The notes beneath the pieces were generated by a model. The model did no database searches, was not told the DNA's origin, and worked only from the letters and a program-made list of their open reading frames with translations. Source: Sphaerolaimus hirsutus (Eukaryota > Nematoda > Chromadorea > Monhysterida > Sphaerolaimidae). From it: 64,000 nt of DNA. A program made the position numbers and the translations under genes. How positions within the stretch are numbered: position 1 is the first letter of the stretch; the number at the start of each line of letters is the position of its first letter. Below are positions 23,901-35,600 of this stretch, one piece after another. The DNA is taken from contig OZ038452.1 in NCBI GenBank assembly GCA_964036195.1, positions 31,321,785 to 31,385,784 of the forward strand. The letters run 5' to 3'.

Positions 23901-26900
23901 TCGTTTGTGATGTACACTGGGGTAGAAAAATGCATCAATAACTGACATGTATAGACTCCTGTAGACTAATAGTAGTACGTAGATGGTATAAACACTGTTC
24001 TAACGTGATTACGACATTGTTTTAACGTGTGTTCTGCACTACGCAGAACACAAACTGCAGTATTTGTCATGTACGTTCTCTTTACACTCTATCTGGGGGG
24101 GGGGTATTTCGAGGGGGGGGTGATTCTTTCATAGTGGTCTCGAGAGGCGGGGGGTCAAACGAGGGGGGGTATTTCGAGGAAATACGGTATAGCGGCTATT
24201 GTTGCATTTTTTTACGTCTGCGTACGTTACAGACAACAATTTAGTACTGGAATTTCAAAAAAAGTCCGAAATAATAAGCCCCCCCCTCAAAAATCTCACT
24301 CTGAAACAATCACCCCCCCCCCCCCGGGGTATTTCGAGAAAATACAATATGTACGTATGTAGATTGCTACAAAAACTACCTAGTCAAATGTGTAGCACAA
24401 ACAAACATGTATAGCTGCGATGACAATGCGCTGCAATTTATTGCACGTAACGTATTTCCTCGAAATACCCCCACCCCCTCGATATACCCCCCTCGAAATA
24501 CCGCCCTCGAAATATCCCCCTCAAAATGGGCACTATGAACTAATAAACCCCCCTCGAAATACCCCCCCCCCCAAGTTGAGTGTAAATAGAACGTACATGA
24601 CAAAAGGTGCGTTTTGTGAACTGGCAATGCATATTAAACGTTAAAAACAATGACTGTGTTACAATATAACGTTGTTTATACCATCGACATACCAAGTCTG
24701 TAGACTATTATAGATGGTGGTTTTTGTCGCATTTTTCTACGTCTGCGTACGTTACAAACAAATTAGTACTGGGTTTTCAAAAAATTTCTGGCGAAATAAT
24801 AACCCCCCTTGAATTACCTCCCCCCTCGAAATACCCCCCTCAAAATTCTCACTCTGAAAAAATAAACGCCCGGGGGTATTTCGAGGAAATACGGTACCTT
24901 GTTCCAGATGGGGTGTATTTCGAGACGTATTATTTTTACCTCACAGCTTGCTATAACCTGGGGGGTTTTAGAGGGGGGGGGGGTATTTAGGGTATTTCAA
25001 TAAAATGCATTTTGTCACAAAAATAAACAAGAACAACTTTTCAAGGGCAGCTACAACTGAGGCCTGGTGTTGAAATAGCAAAGAAGGTGCCTGTTAATGG
25101 TTATGACTTCATGTGGCCGATTTTGACAGAAAATTTAATCACTGTTGAAAAATGTTCAGACAGTTTGGGCTGCCTTTCAAGCAACTTGGCAGATTCGGAT
25201 GAAATTTGCAGGTTTTTTGATTGTTACTTTTTAAATTTTAATCCTCACCCTGACCCACTTTCTTGAGTCACTACAAAAAAAATATAAGAACCACATGAGA
25301 GCATTCTGTGAACATGTGTGTGAAGCAGTCACTGATTGGAGACTTTCAAACACTTCCACATCAGCAGAGTTAGTTTTATTAAAATTCTTTTTTTTATACA
25401 AAATTTTCAGTAAAATTGGATACAAAATTGTATTTTATTTTTATTTTATAATTTAATTTCCCATTTTATTTTTATTTTATTCTTCAATTTTCCATTTTAT
25501 CTTAGTTTGTGACCAGAATTGGTTTTAGTAAAATTCATTTTACTAAAATTGTGGTAAAGTTGTATAAAAATTGTATCTTATTTTTATTATTTTCATGTTT
25601 TATTTTATGTTAGACCCCTTTTACAAGGATTTTTTGTAACGACTCGACAAAAATAAAATGTTCAATCAGTTGAGTAAAAAGGTTCTATATTCATTAGAAA
25701 AAGTGGTCAAGTAAACCTTCTACCTAAGCAAATATCAGACCAAATTGCAGACTCGTGCTTGTAGCTCAAGATTTAGAACGTTCGAAAAAAGTTTGCTATT
25801 GTCGCTGGCTGTCGGAGACAGTCCGACAACTGTCCAACAACTGCAAAAGTTTTCAAACGCCTTTAACTCATGAGCTACAAGCACGGTTGTGCAATTTGAC
25901 ATGCATATTCGCCTAGGTAAGATGTATAATTGACCACTTTTTCTCATAAATATGGAACATTTTTACTCAACTTATTGAACATTTTATTTTTGTCGAGTCG
26001 TCACAAAAAATCCGTGTAAACGGGGTCTTATTCTTCAATTTTCAATTTTATTTTATTTCTGAGATTTTGCCAACCTTGCACATGAGTAGTTCAGAGTAGC
26101 TATATTCAGTGAACTACCTTCCTTGACCTTCCACCTATCATGATGACCAAAGGCATGCATCACAAACCAAATACAATAGACTTTGCATGATTTATAAAAT
26201 GATATGAATTCTGAGACTTATGGTGGCACAGTGTGCTTGCCTCACACAAATGCCATATTTCTGCAGGAAGCTTCATGTCACCATTCACCACACATTTTTT
26301 GCCTTAATTGCAGTCATGTCACATGCAACAGTGTTGCTGAAAGTCCATGTGACAATCCATTGACCTATGAAGACATGTTTGGAGCAAGTTGCTGCCCCAT
26401 TTGTGGACTTTTGCTGGATATCAATGTTGACAAAAACTTGTATAGAAGTGGAAGTGGGCCATTGGAGTTGAGGGAAGATATTGAAAACATAGTAACCCAG
26501 TTCAATTCAGAATATGGGAGGAATCTTTCATTTGGTTTCTATAGGGTGCCTGAGAATGATGTCACGCAAATAAAGTTGGCAGAATTTTGTGTAAATTGTT
26601 GTGTAAAATTATTTTTTTCATCACTTTTTTATCAGGTATAAACTGGTTATGGCATCAGTTGATGTTGAAAATGATGGCTATGATTGGGCATTAATGGTGC
26701 AGATAGCTGAGCAATTGAAAGATCTTCTGAAATCTAGGCATGCTGGAAATTTTTTGGTTTCAAAAGTGTATCCAAAAGTGATAAAATGGTGCCACGCGAG
26801 TTCATGGTGCCAGGTCATGTGCACTTGACACCATTTTTTATGACATCGTTGAAATTTTTCAGCTTGCACCATTTGTCTGGCCCTATTCTCTCACTATTTT

Positions 26901-28224
26901 TTCACGATATTGATCTAAATAGCCTCGCTCTTCAGGAAATTTCACCACACCACTAAAATATCTGAACAGAAATCCCTGCCGGGCACATTTTCGATTTTAT
27001 CCAGCATTTTTGGCATGTGCGCCCTATGCGCCTTACTTATGATATGCATGCTACTGTTGCATAGAAGCAAGAGGGGGGATTGGCCAAATGTCGATTTTCA
27101 AAATGTTGTCATTGGATGGAGGGGGTCCAGAAAGGGTATGTCAATGTTAACATGGGGCCAGTTCCGCAAGTGAAAAAGTTAAGAGTTAAAACTTAAGAGT
27201 TGAGTCAAATGACAAATGACAAGTTATGAGTAAAGTTAGGAGTTAAGAGTTGAGTAAAACGACAAAGGATTTTACTCAACTCTTAACTTTTAACTTTAAT
27301 CTTCACTTATCATTTATCATTTTACTCAACTCTTAACTTTTCCACTTGCTGAACCTGCACATGGTATTGATTTTACTCGGATTAGGGGGGTCTCCTGATT
27401 TTGTTCATCGTGTTGATAGTAAATGCACATTTGGCATTGTTCCAGGAAAAATTGTGCGAAATCTGGGCTTTTGATTTAATTTTAATGGTAGTGTGTGCAC
27501 AATTCTGACTGATTGTTGTAAACTACGCAGATTTGATGTGGCGTATGAGATACAAGGATGATGAACCTACTGCAGAGTCTGTGCAGTTGCAGGTATACTC
27601 CATTCACTTTACACCCTACACGCGTGGTTGCCGCTGGAAGCGTGCCAGCTTTTTTTAAGCATGCGATTTTCATAAAAAGTTGGAAAAAATCATCGCTGTT
27701 ATAACGTAATATTTACGTTAACTTATTCACAACATTGAATTTTTCATTTTTTATACAAAAATCGCATGCTTTATGATTATTGGCACGCTTCCAGCCTGGG
27801 ACATAAATGAGTGCGAGAGGGGAGAGTATCATGTCCGCTGAGTATATTTGCTTCACTTTTGATTAAAAAAAATTATTTTGTATTCTCAGAAAGGGGTTTC
27901 CTGGAATGGAATTCGTTGTTTTTTACTTTGACAATGCAGGGCGAAAAGCTCATTTTGTGTCTATTGTCATTCGTAAATAACTTCTATTTTCTGTGAATTG
28001 AACATATTTTTAGTTCACCACGCAAGGCAAATGTTTTTCTTCATTATTTTGCTCATATGGTTATTTAAGGTGGCTTATTCAATGATATATGGTGATGTGA
28101 TTTTGCGCATAATTATTGAAGTGAATGTTTGTTTTGAATGCAGGAAACCGGAGCGGCAGAGGCACAGCCGACAGCAACGGCATCTGTGGTGGGTTTCATT
28201 GGTTTACGCATACTTTACCTCTAG
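21000..28224 (+). CDS. AMN-like: Amnionless-like endocytic receptor subunit
   Basis: Exons: 21000-21206, 21595-21725, 22747-22923, 23116-23198, 25046-25211, 25300-25372, 26267-26574, 26636-26788, 26936-27135, 27531-27592, 28144-28224, about 546 residues (mammalian AMN about 450). Met 21000 opens a signal peptide (VLVNFMIICCSCA). Family marks: FHDPNIWQ (AMN has WHDPHLW), a Cys-rich VWC-like part with EKCSDSLGC and ending CCPICG, then FGFYRVPENDVTQIK, a membrane helix (FGMCALCALLMICMLLL) and a cytoplasmic tail ending RILYL. In known animals AMN pairs with cubilin to take up ligands by endocytosis; a cubilin partner here is assumed. No clear FxNPxF-type endocytic signal was seen in the tail. The ends of exons 2 (a GC donor at 21726) and 8 are least certain. 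Introns 1 and 3 are introners; intron 4 is almost all MITE. Confidence 0.82.
21207..21594. mobile_element. Introner forming intron 1 of the amnionless-like gene, with a nested MITE
   Basis: Ends GTGCCAATCCCAGACCCTG and CAGGGTTTTGGAGTGCCACCAG. Splicing CAG|TAC is in phase 0 and gives FDQ|YAVVFPDNG, matching the family. About 146 bp remain after subtracting the nested element at 21260-21493 and one 8-bp duplication. Confidence 0.92.
21260..21493. mobile_element. GCGCC-type MITE nested in the intron-1 introner
   Basis: TIRs TAGTGATGGAAT...TTTTCCATCACTA, flanked by a perfect 8-bp duplication GTTGTCAG (21252-21259 and 21494-21501). The interior is dominated by GGCGCCATGGCGCC palindromes. Both the 8-bp duplication and TAG-type ends fit the hAT superfamily. 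Confidence 0.92.
22924..23115. mobile_element. Introner forming intron 3 of the amnionless-like gene
   Basis: Ends GTGCCACTACCAGACCCTG and CAGGGTCTGAGAGTGCCCCCAG. The halves are near-perfect inverted repeats around AACTCAGTTGCC. Splicing joins AG|G (Arg) in phase 2 and continues EINR|PIHLKRVSF, which aligns with amnionless. Confidence 0.93.
23199..25045. repeat. Intron 4 of amnionless-like gene, made of TCGAAATACCCCC MITEs
   Basis: At least three members or pieces of the TACCGTATTTCCTCGAAATA family lie side by side: one-ended pieces around 23530-23760, about 23760-24190, and 24448-24896. Arms share the block TTTACACTCAATTTGGGGGG and the word CGTCTGCGTACGTTACAGAC. No exon was seen inside. Confidence 0.75.
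27154..27358. mobile_element. Intronic MITE of the CAGTTCC...CAAGTGG family (not an introner here)
   Basis: Ends GCCAGTTCCGCAAGTG and, inverted, GCAGGTTCAGCAAGTG, flanked by ACATGGGG and ACATGGTA, a six-of-eight match. It lies within the amnionless intron 27136-27530 and does not coincide with its splice sites. Confidence 0.75.
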
Positions 28225-30188
28225 TTTAGGCGGAGTTTACGGTAAAAAATGACCACATAGTGAGTTCTGTTTCTATCATAAAGTTCTGTATTTGTGAGAA
28301 AAGGCAGTGAAGTATACATACTACACATAATGTTCTAAAAATCTCTGGGAGATTTATATTTAAAAATCTCAGAAAATTTAATTAAATAACACATTTATTT
28401 ATACTTTTTCTAAGATTTTTCAGAGAGATTAAATTTTACTTTTTATTTCTGTGGGAAAAATATATAAGAATCTTTCTGAAGTCACCTTTTTGAGAAATTT
28501 TGCCCCAATTTTCATACTTTTTGCCCATTTTCACCTTCAACTCTACTACAATCCATGATTTTTCCCCTTATTTTTGGCTATACGGGTGCATATTTATATA
28601 CCATTTTGGCTACCTATTTTTTATGTCTTGAAACAGCTTACACACCTAGAAGCCTATCTGAAATATTTACATGTTATGTACTCCAGTAGATTCAAAAAGT
28701 ATACCATATTTCCTATTCCATATTCAAAAGAATTTCCTATACCGTAAAGAGTGAGAATTTTGAGGGGGGTTAAACGAGGGGGGCTATTTCGAGGGGGGAA
28801 TATTATTCCGCCAGAAATTTGTTGAACTCCCAATACTAATTTGTTGTCTGTAACGGACGCAGACGTCGAAAAATGCAACAAAAACGTTATGTATAGATGT
28901 CTATAGACCAATAAAAGTATGTAGAATAATTCAACCGTGTTAATTAGTTTGCACTTAAAAAAATTTCAGTTTTCACACAACGTCACGGTGAAAACTAGTG
29001 TGTGTAGGCACAATATTTACCATTGTTGGTAGTTTAATTGTGTGTTTTATAGTTATATCAATGTGACTCATCGCAGAAATGGAAGAAGGGAAAAACAGTC
29101 ACCATGTTCCGGAACCCGCTTTTCGAAGAGTGATAAAATATTTAGGTGTTTTGTTTATCGCATTGTGTGCAAATGACATTTGAGGCGTCCAATTGTAAAA
29201 GACGACAAGTCCAAATTTTAAAAAATGTTTAGTTCGACCCGGAAGCATTGTCTGGGGTAGTGATGTAAAAAGCGCCAGGACTTTCCAGGATTTCGAAAAA
29301 ATTCCTTTAAAGAGTTTTACAAATTACAGATTTCTACCAGAGTTGTTAAAAGTACCGAACTTTTTTCAAAGTATACGTAAACGTAAAGTATTTATTTTTT
29401 ACTCACCCCCTGAGTACAGAAAACGTAAAGCAGATTTTTTTACTTTTATACACAAGTAAACGTGAGTAAACGTACTTTTGCTCCCAGAAAACGTAAACAT
29501 GAGTATTTTTTAGAAATGTTACCCCAATTTTCACCGAAAATCACTAATTTTCATCTCTTTTTGACTGTTTTAAGCCATTTTCGGATATGTATGTGCGTGT
29601 AGACACATTACCGACTATTTTGCCATATTTTTAGCATATTCTCTCCCTTTTTCCCTTCTATTCCTTCAAAAAGTCGATATAAAACACTACCAGAAATACG
29701 TTTTATGTGCTCGAATACTTTCAAAAAGTATACGTAAAAGCGAGTACAGGAACTTTTTTCGGAGGAAACGTAAACGTAAACGTATTTACTCAGTACTCGA
29801 GTATACGTATTTATCGAGTAAAAGTAAATACGTTTTAACAACTATGATTTCTACCCGTCGTTCATGATGAATAATCAATTTTACAGTGAAATTTCATTTC
29901 AAATTACACGTTATGTTGTATCGCGGTAATAAATATAGCACCATTTTGTTTATTATTACCCACTCGAAATGACCCTGGCAAATGTAAAAAAAGTGATTAT
30001 ATCGCACACATTACAAAGAAATGTTACCATATTTTGTTGAATCAAGTCACATGAAATGGTGCATGAACTAGATTCCACTGTAAAGTGTGCCGTCGGCAGA
30101 TTTCACCTGTTTATAGCCAATAATACAAAGGCACAATGACAAAAAGTAATATAAAGATAACACTTAAATGCCGAAAAAAGTATGTATT
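28225..30188. other. Intergenic repeats downstream of the amnionless-like gene
   Basis: 28310-28450 holds inverted AAAATCTCTGGGAGATTTAT motifs. 28730-28800 is a fragment of a TCGAAATACCCC element. 28926-30137 is copy 2 of the 2-kb repeat described at 14638-16652, including the GTTGTTAAAA element. No exons were seen. Confidence 0.6.
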
Positions 30189-31593
30189 ACCGTATTTCTT
30201 CTAATAGAACGGCGCCGTTCTATTTTTTCGTGAACGTTTTTTACATTCCGTTCTATCCGGAGGCTGCCGTTTTCAGCAAACCTTTTCACATGATTTTCAT
30301 TTGAACATAGTAATTTTAGTGAGACATGAGCAGGGTTGGCAAAATCTCAGAAAAGAATAACAATAAAATAAAAATAAAATGGAAAATTGAAGAATAAAAT
30401 AAAATAAAATAAAATGGAAAATTTCAGAATAAAAAAAAAATTGTATAAAAATCCGAATTTCTGTAAAATTTTTGTAAAATTGTATACAAATTCATATTTT
30501 TGTAAAAATTGTATAAAAATTCATAATTTTTGTAAAAAAATTATTCTGTTGTTTATTGTTCAACCTGTTTTTTCGCGGAGCTTGGGCAGTCCCAAGCCAT
30601 AAAAAGTGTCAAAATGTCATGAAATGAAATGGAAAGTGTCAATTGTCATGACAAATGTTAAGTAAAGTGTCAATTGTCATGACAAATATAAATTCAAGTG
30701 GAAACTGTAAAGCAAATTGTATCAAAAAAATTTCTTTTGTATCCAAATCTTGTTGTCATTTTTGTAGCCAAATCTTATGTGAACATTTGGATACAAAAAC
30801 ATAAGATTTGGATACCAAAACATAAGGTTTGGATACCAAAACATAAAATTCAGATACACAATTTACACTCTGCATGACATTTGTCATGACAATCATACTT
30901 TGCTTGACATTTCAGATGTCAATTAACTCTTTACTTTATATTTGTCGTGACAATTGACACTTTGCATGACGTTTTACAAATGTGCCCAGCACACTCCAGT
31001 AATCCTTCTACTGAAAATGCAAACCATTCTTATCGATAATTGTAACTTTACACTTGCAACTAGCTAACAATACCTATTGCAGCATGCAACTTTTGCAGAG
31101 TAATGGAAAAATTTGTCACGCGTTTTTCATGTTTAGGTCTAATTATCACATTTTTCTGGCCTTGCATGCAAGATTCAGATTTTTTGTAAAATTTTTGTAA
31201 AATGGTCCCATTTTATTTTTTATTATTATTTTGGAATAAAATAAAATAAAATAAAATGAAACAAGAATAAAATACATTTTTATACAATTTTTATACAATT
31301 TGTATACAAATGATTTTTATAAAACCAACCCTGGACATGAGCAACATTTTAAACAAAATCAAGTGTGAAAACAACCCCTGAATCATAGTTCTGAACACCC
31401 TAGATGTTCTCACCACCAATTTCTCTAGTATAAATATTTGTGTTTTGGCACTTCTAAGACATAATTTCTATCTGCTATTCTATTGGAGGTGCCGTTCTGT
31501 TCCTTTGATGGGGATAAAAAGTGTCAAAACCTGCCGTTCTATTGGAGGAGCCGCTCTATTGGAGGCTGCCGTTCTATTAGAAGAAATACGGTA
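30189..31593. mobile_element. TACCGTATTTCTTCTAATAG MITE containing two nested insertions
   Basis: The outer ends read TACCGTATTTCTTCTAATAG and, inverted, the same. Inside is an AT-rich element, 30331-31333, with TIR CAGGGTTGG and a perfect 8-bp duplication GACATGAG on both sides. Inside that, 30598-30985 is an inverted repeat of TGTCAAATGTCATGACAAATG type resembling the introner interior. Confidence 0.8.
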
Positions 31594-31805
31594 TGCTGAA
31601 TTCCATTAAGTAGTGCATCAACCATGTTTTTCAAAGCTAAGTCCATACACCATCATTACCTGGTTCGATCTGGTGATGATACAGTGGCAAAAATTTACAG
31701 CTAATACACTGTGGTGATTTTGAGATATGGCCTGTAGCTACTGGAACTATTGAATTTGGCCTGGGTGCGATTTTCCGAATTTTGGCATACATGGCGATGG
31801 CATAA

Positions 31806-31913
31806 TACCGTATTTCTTCTAATAGAAGACTTCCGTTCAATTTTTTTCGTTAACTATTTTACCTGCCGTTCTATTGGAGGTATGCCGTTCTATTAGGAGA
31901 AATACGGTAATTT
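31806..31913. mobile_element. Short TACCGTATTTCTTCTAATAG MITE
   Basis: A 108-bp element with both ends intact (TACCGTATTTCTTCTAATAG and inverted AGGAGAAATACGGTA). This is one of the shortest intact members of the family in the window. Confidence 0.75.
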
Positions 31914-32151
31914 TAATGTGAATCGATTTATTTTTGGTGGTGTGTGTACCCTTTGCTGAAATAAATATTATGCGAAACGTCGGCGGAAAACACTAAATAT
32001 TTAGGGCAGCGTGCGTCACTTGCTTCCATGTCATTTCAGATTTTTGCTGACTGGAAAAATTCGAACATCGTTCTGCAACCCGTCAACTGAAATCTGATGG
32101 CATATCGCCATTGGCAGCTGCCAACACAAGTTCAACACTCAACAGACCTTT

Positions 32152-32591
32152 TACCGTATTTCCTCGAAATACCCCCCCCCCCCCTTGAAATCCCCCCGTC
32201 TCGAAATACCCCCCCCCTCAAAAAATGGTCACTATGAAATGATTACCCACTCCCTCGAAATACCCCCCCCCCCCAAATTGAGCGTAAAAGAAGACATAGA
32301 TCAAAAAAGCTGCGGTTTGTGACCTGGTCAATGCTGAACACAATTAAAAACAATGACTGTGTTACGTTAGAACATGGTTTATACTATCTACATACTTAAG
32401 TCTACAGACCCTTATACATGGTGCTTACTGTTGAAATTTTCTACGTCGACGTACGTTACAAACAACAAATTAGTACCGTGAGTTCGAAAAAATTTTCTTG
32501 TGAAATAATAAGCCCCCCCCTCGTTTAACCCCCCTCAAAATTCTCACTCTGAAACAATCACCCCCCGGCGGTATTTCGAGGAAATACGGTA
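32152..32591. mobile_element. TACCGTATTTCCTCGAAATA-family MITE
   Basis: Both ends are intact and carry the family arms (CCCCCCAAATTGAGCGTAAA and CACTATGAAATGATTACCC). It lies just past the 3' end of the CaaX gene, whose stop is at 32653-32655. Confidence 0.8.
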
Positions 32592-32652
32592 ATTTGACCA
32601 GAATTGTACATCTTATAAAATACAAGTAAACAAAGTCAATCCATCGACCATG

Positions 32653-35600
32653 TCACATGACCACACAGCAACTTTTGTCTGGAGGTTGCAATAATTTCGC
32701 TCGGGCATTCAGTAGACCATCGGAGCCGGCCCTGGGGGCACTCCCAGACCCTGTAAAATGTCAAATGTCACGCAAAGTGTCAAAACTCATGGAAAATGCC
32801 CTGCAAAATGTCAACCGAGTTGCCATTTTGCAGGGCATTTTGCATCAGTTTTGACACTGCATGACATTTGACATTTTACAGGGCTTTTTACAGGGTCTGG
32901 GAGTGGCACCTGTATAAACGCTGTGCCAGTGTGTTCCCATTTTGATTTGCTGTCCCATTGTGCACGTAATTTTCAGGATAATTTTGGATAGAACATTTGT
33001 CTGAGTTTCCCAGGTCCTGAAATTGGGTAATTCTTGTACTGCTTCGATTATTTTAATTTACGTATTTATGTAAGACTATTTAGTGTAAAAGGCAGTGCAG
33101 TGTTCGTGGCAGAGTTGTTAAAAGTATTGAACGTTTTCCAAAGTATATACGTAAACATAAAGTATTTATTTTTTACTCACCCCCTCAGTACAGAAAACGT
33201 AAAGTAACATTTTTTACTTTTACTCATGAGTAAACGTACTTTTCGCCCCATAAAACATAAATGTGAGTACTTTTGAGAAATATCGCCAAAATTTTTCGGC
33301 TATATATTTGCTTTCATACCCATTTTCGACTAGTATCCCCTATTTTTAGCACACATTCTCCCTTTTTCCTTCTTACCTTAAAAAATCTATAAAAACACTA
33401 TCTGAAAATACGTTTTCTGTACTCGAGTACTTTGTAAAGGTATATGTAAAAGTGAGTACAGGAACTTTTTTAGGAGGAAACGTAAATGTATTTACTCTGT
33501 ACATGAGTATACGTATTTATCGAGTAAAAATAAAGACGTTTTAACAACTATGGTTCGTGGTTGCGCATTTGAGAATCGACTACTAAAGGAAACACTTGTA
33601 ATTGGAAATTTGGAAGTTGAAGACTATTTAAAGAAATCATTGGCACTAGCATTGAAAAAATGGCCAATTTTGAGAAAATATAATTAAATATTATATCAGA
33701 AAATCTCTCAAGGAAAAAATATAATTAAATCTCTTGGGTCATTTTAGAAAATATAATTAAATCTCTGAGAAAATCTCTTTCAGTTCAAAAAAAAATCTCA
33801 GAAAATCTCTCAACTTGAATTATGTTTTATTGGTGTTTCAAGTTAAAGCTAATTTTTTAAACTTTAGTTGTTTAAGCTTTAGCTTTGTTTAAGTTTTTCA
33901 TCAATAATTTTATCAACACATTGTCCACTGACAGCACGCTTTGTACTACTGTTAAGGGCATCGCCATCGTCGCAGCTTGTCAGTCCCTAATATAGACTAG
34001 AGCCCAGCCACCACAGTGGTCCAGCGGTTAGGGCGCTCGTGTTCTATACGAGAGGCACAGGTTCGATTCCCGGTTCGATTCGATCTAAATAAATAATAAA
34101 CGTATTTAGGTACATGTTTCCTCATAAAACAATACATGAATTTCAGGTGTCATGATTCCAACAGAATTTTTCAGATGACTTTTTTCACCAAATTTTGTAA
34201 TTATAGCAAAGCATGCAGTCAACATAGTTCTTAAAACATATTTACATATACTCAAACATGCACATACTTGAGTACTGAGTAAATACATTTACATTTCCTT
34301 TGAAAAAGGTACCAGTACTCACCTTTATGTATACTTTTTGAAAGTATATAAGTACAGAAAATGTATTTCAGATAAGTTTTTATATAAGCTTTTTCAAGCC
34401 ATAGAATGGGAAAGGGAAAGAACCCCCCCCCCAAAAAAAAAAATAGGGACAAACTACCAAAAGGGTGCATAAAATATTTCATCACCCTGCAAATATTCAC
34501 CATTCACCAAATTTTCACTTTCCATCAGTTAAAATTATTGCACTTTGTTGGCTAAATATTCAATCATTGCTAAAAATCAATACATCACACATGTTGTATA
34601 GAGAGATTTTCCCAAGAGATTTTCTCAATCAGAGAAAATATAATTGAGGCGTCCAATTCTAAAAGTTGACAAGTCCAAAATATGAAAATTTCGAGTTAGG
34701 CCCGGAAACATCATCTGGGGCTACTTCTGCACATTTTTCATCATTTTCCATAAATTTTTTGACCTCACATGCCGATATGGCAAAGTGCCAAATTTGACAT
34801 TTTTGAGGAAAAATGCAAAAAGTTTGGGCAAGAAGTCGACAAGTCCATCCTCCGCTTCCTTTTTTTATGGGAAAAAAACGCAAGAAATGTGATAAGTCCA
34901 CTATGGAAACCGATTTCTAAAAGGCGACTAGTCCATACTTTTCCCATAAGGCAGCCTCGGCTTCCCCGGGAACAAAAATGTTCTCGCGTGCAAGAAGGCG
35001 ACAAGTCCATTTCCCTCCCCGAAACAGTTTTGCTCTGACCGAATGGAATTTTATGGACACCCCATTTTTCACATATACGTTGAGATAAGGGGCTGAAAAT
35101 TTGACACTTTATTGTCAACATATGGAACTTTATGAAAACCATGAGAGAGCCAAATTGGACATGCACCACAGGCCTGGAATTGGATCGGAAACTTAAAATG
35201 CGATTTACTCAAAATCACATTTTTTGTGGACTTGTCGACTTTTAGAATTAGACGCCTGAATTAAATCTCTCTGGAACATCATGGAAAAAATATAAATCTC
35301 AGAAAATCTTATATTTTCTGAGATTTTTTTAGATTTTTTAAATATAAATCTCCCAGAGATTTTTTCAATGCTAATTGGCACACAAACTGCGCATGCACAG
35401 TAAAAATACCAAGCGACTGCAGTACACAAATGTATTCAAATATGTACCTCCATTGGATTAGTAACGATGTGCATGGGCAATCCATTCAGTCCCAGTTCGT
35501 CACAGGATTCACTGTCATCGATGCCGAACGTTGTTGGACCATATAAAGTNNNNNNNNNNNNNNNNNNNNNNNNNNNNNNNNNNNNNNNNNNNNNNNNNNN

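Larger units (their letters stand above)
33647..35373. mobile_element. 1.7-kb TAGCATTGAAAAAAT element with perfect 8-bp duplication
   Basis: Ends TAGCATTGAAAAAAT and, inverted, TAGCATTGAAAAAAT, flanked by ATTGGCAC at 33639-33646 and 35374-35381. The AT-rich arms repeat AAATCTCTGAGAAAATCTC. Nested inside are a tRNA-like sequence (34010-34085), part of a GTTGTTAAAA-type element (about 34100-34370) and a GAGGCGTCCAATTCTAAAAG element (34645-35265). All of it is within one intron of the CaaX gene. Confidence 0.85.

Noticed and set aside
34010-34085. Functional tRNA-Arg gene
   Set aside because: The acceptor stem does not pair and the T stem is mismatched; a SINE head or pseudogene is likelier.
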